NCBI GenBank assembly: GCA_937957845.1
Contig: CALGOD010000297.1
Span: 1-5,532, forward strand
Direction: 5' to 3'
Length of the DNA: 5,532 bases
From: an uncultured Nocardiopsis sp.
GTDB lineage: Bacteria; Actinomycetota; Actinomycetes; Streptosporangiales; Streptosporangiaceae
The position numbers were made by a program, and so were the translations under genes. Shown in pieces: positions 5,477-5,532 of this stretch (its first letter is position 1; each line of letters starts with the position of its first letter). A model generated the notes under the pieces. It searched no databases. It was not told where the DNA came from and saw only the letters and a list, made by a program, of their open reading frames with translations.

Positions 5477-5532
5477 CGTCACAGTTCACGAGCGCCCTCC
5501 CCTGGACACGGTTCCCGACCACCGTCTCCTTC

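Noticed and set aside
4532..5482. Minus-strand open frame of 316 codons over the YqiJ-like gene
   Set aside because: Its product is low-complexity, rich in His, Gln, Asp and Gly, and it is the antisense of a gene with clear membrane segments. Its resemblance to the minus-strand frame near 2690-3003 is explained by the DNA repeat.
1..5532. CRISPR array, tRNA, rRNA, transposase or insertion-sequence ends
   Set aside because: No regularly spaced repeats, no tRNA-like cloverleaf and no transposase motifs were seen on either strand.

Overview
The window is high-GC DNA with strong G/C third-position bias and streptomycete-style regulators, so it comes from an actinomycete. The combination of genes and the style of the intergenic DNA would suit a Nocardiopsis-like member of the Streptosporangiales, but the genus is inference. 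It holds four recognisable genes and one decayed gene fragment.

Left third (1-2002, minus strand): the N-terminal 667 residues of a large AfsR/SARP-type regulator (winged helix, BTAD domain, NB-ARC ATPase), which runs off the left edge. Its reading frame has no ATG, GTG or TTG near the expected N-terminus. The best start is a CTG placed six bases after a strong Shine-Dalgarno sequence that itself lies in an inverted repeat. A divergent control region (2003-2291) follows. It contains a plausible minus-strand promoter, three copies of TGATAG (two of them exactly 11 bp apart, the periodicity SARP proteins use) and a short palindrome.

Middle (2292-4307): a small NTF2/SnoaL-like protein on the plus strand, facing away from the SARP gene, then a 12-helix MFS (DHA3/EntS-type) exporter on the minus strand. 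Between their converging 3' ends lies a decayed copy of the promoter and first ~30 codons of the gene found at 4760. It is about 77% identical over an ungapped 77-base block and is frameshifted and truncated.

Right third (4308-5532): a 450-base divergent intergenic region with several inverted repeats, then an intact YqiJ-like membrane protein with a C-terminal OB/NfeD-like domain. Proteins of this family usually partner a flotillin, which would be expected just right of the window. Two hairpins follow its stop codon.

The SARP, SnoaL-like and exporter genes together look like a regulated secondary-metabolism or resistance module, possibly the edge of a gene cluster, placed beside a membrane-homeostasis gene. 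The most notable observations are the two diverged direct repeats flanking the exporter, the non-standard SARP start, and the 11-bp spaced repeats in the divergent promoter.
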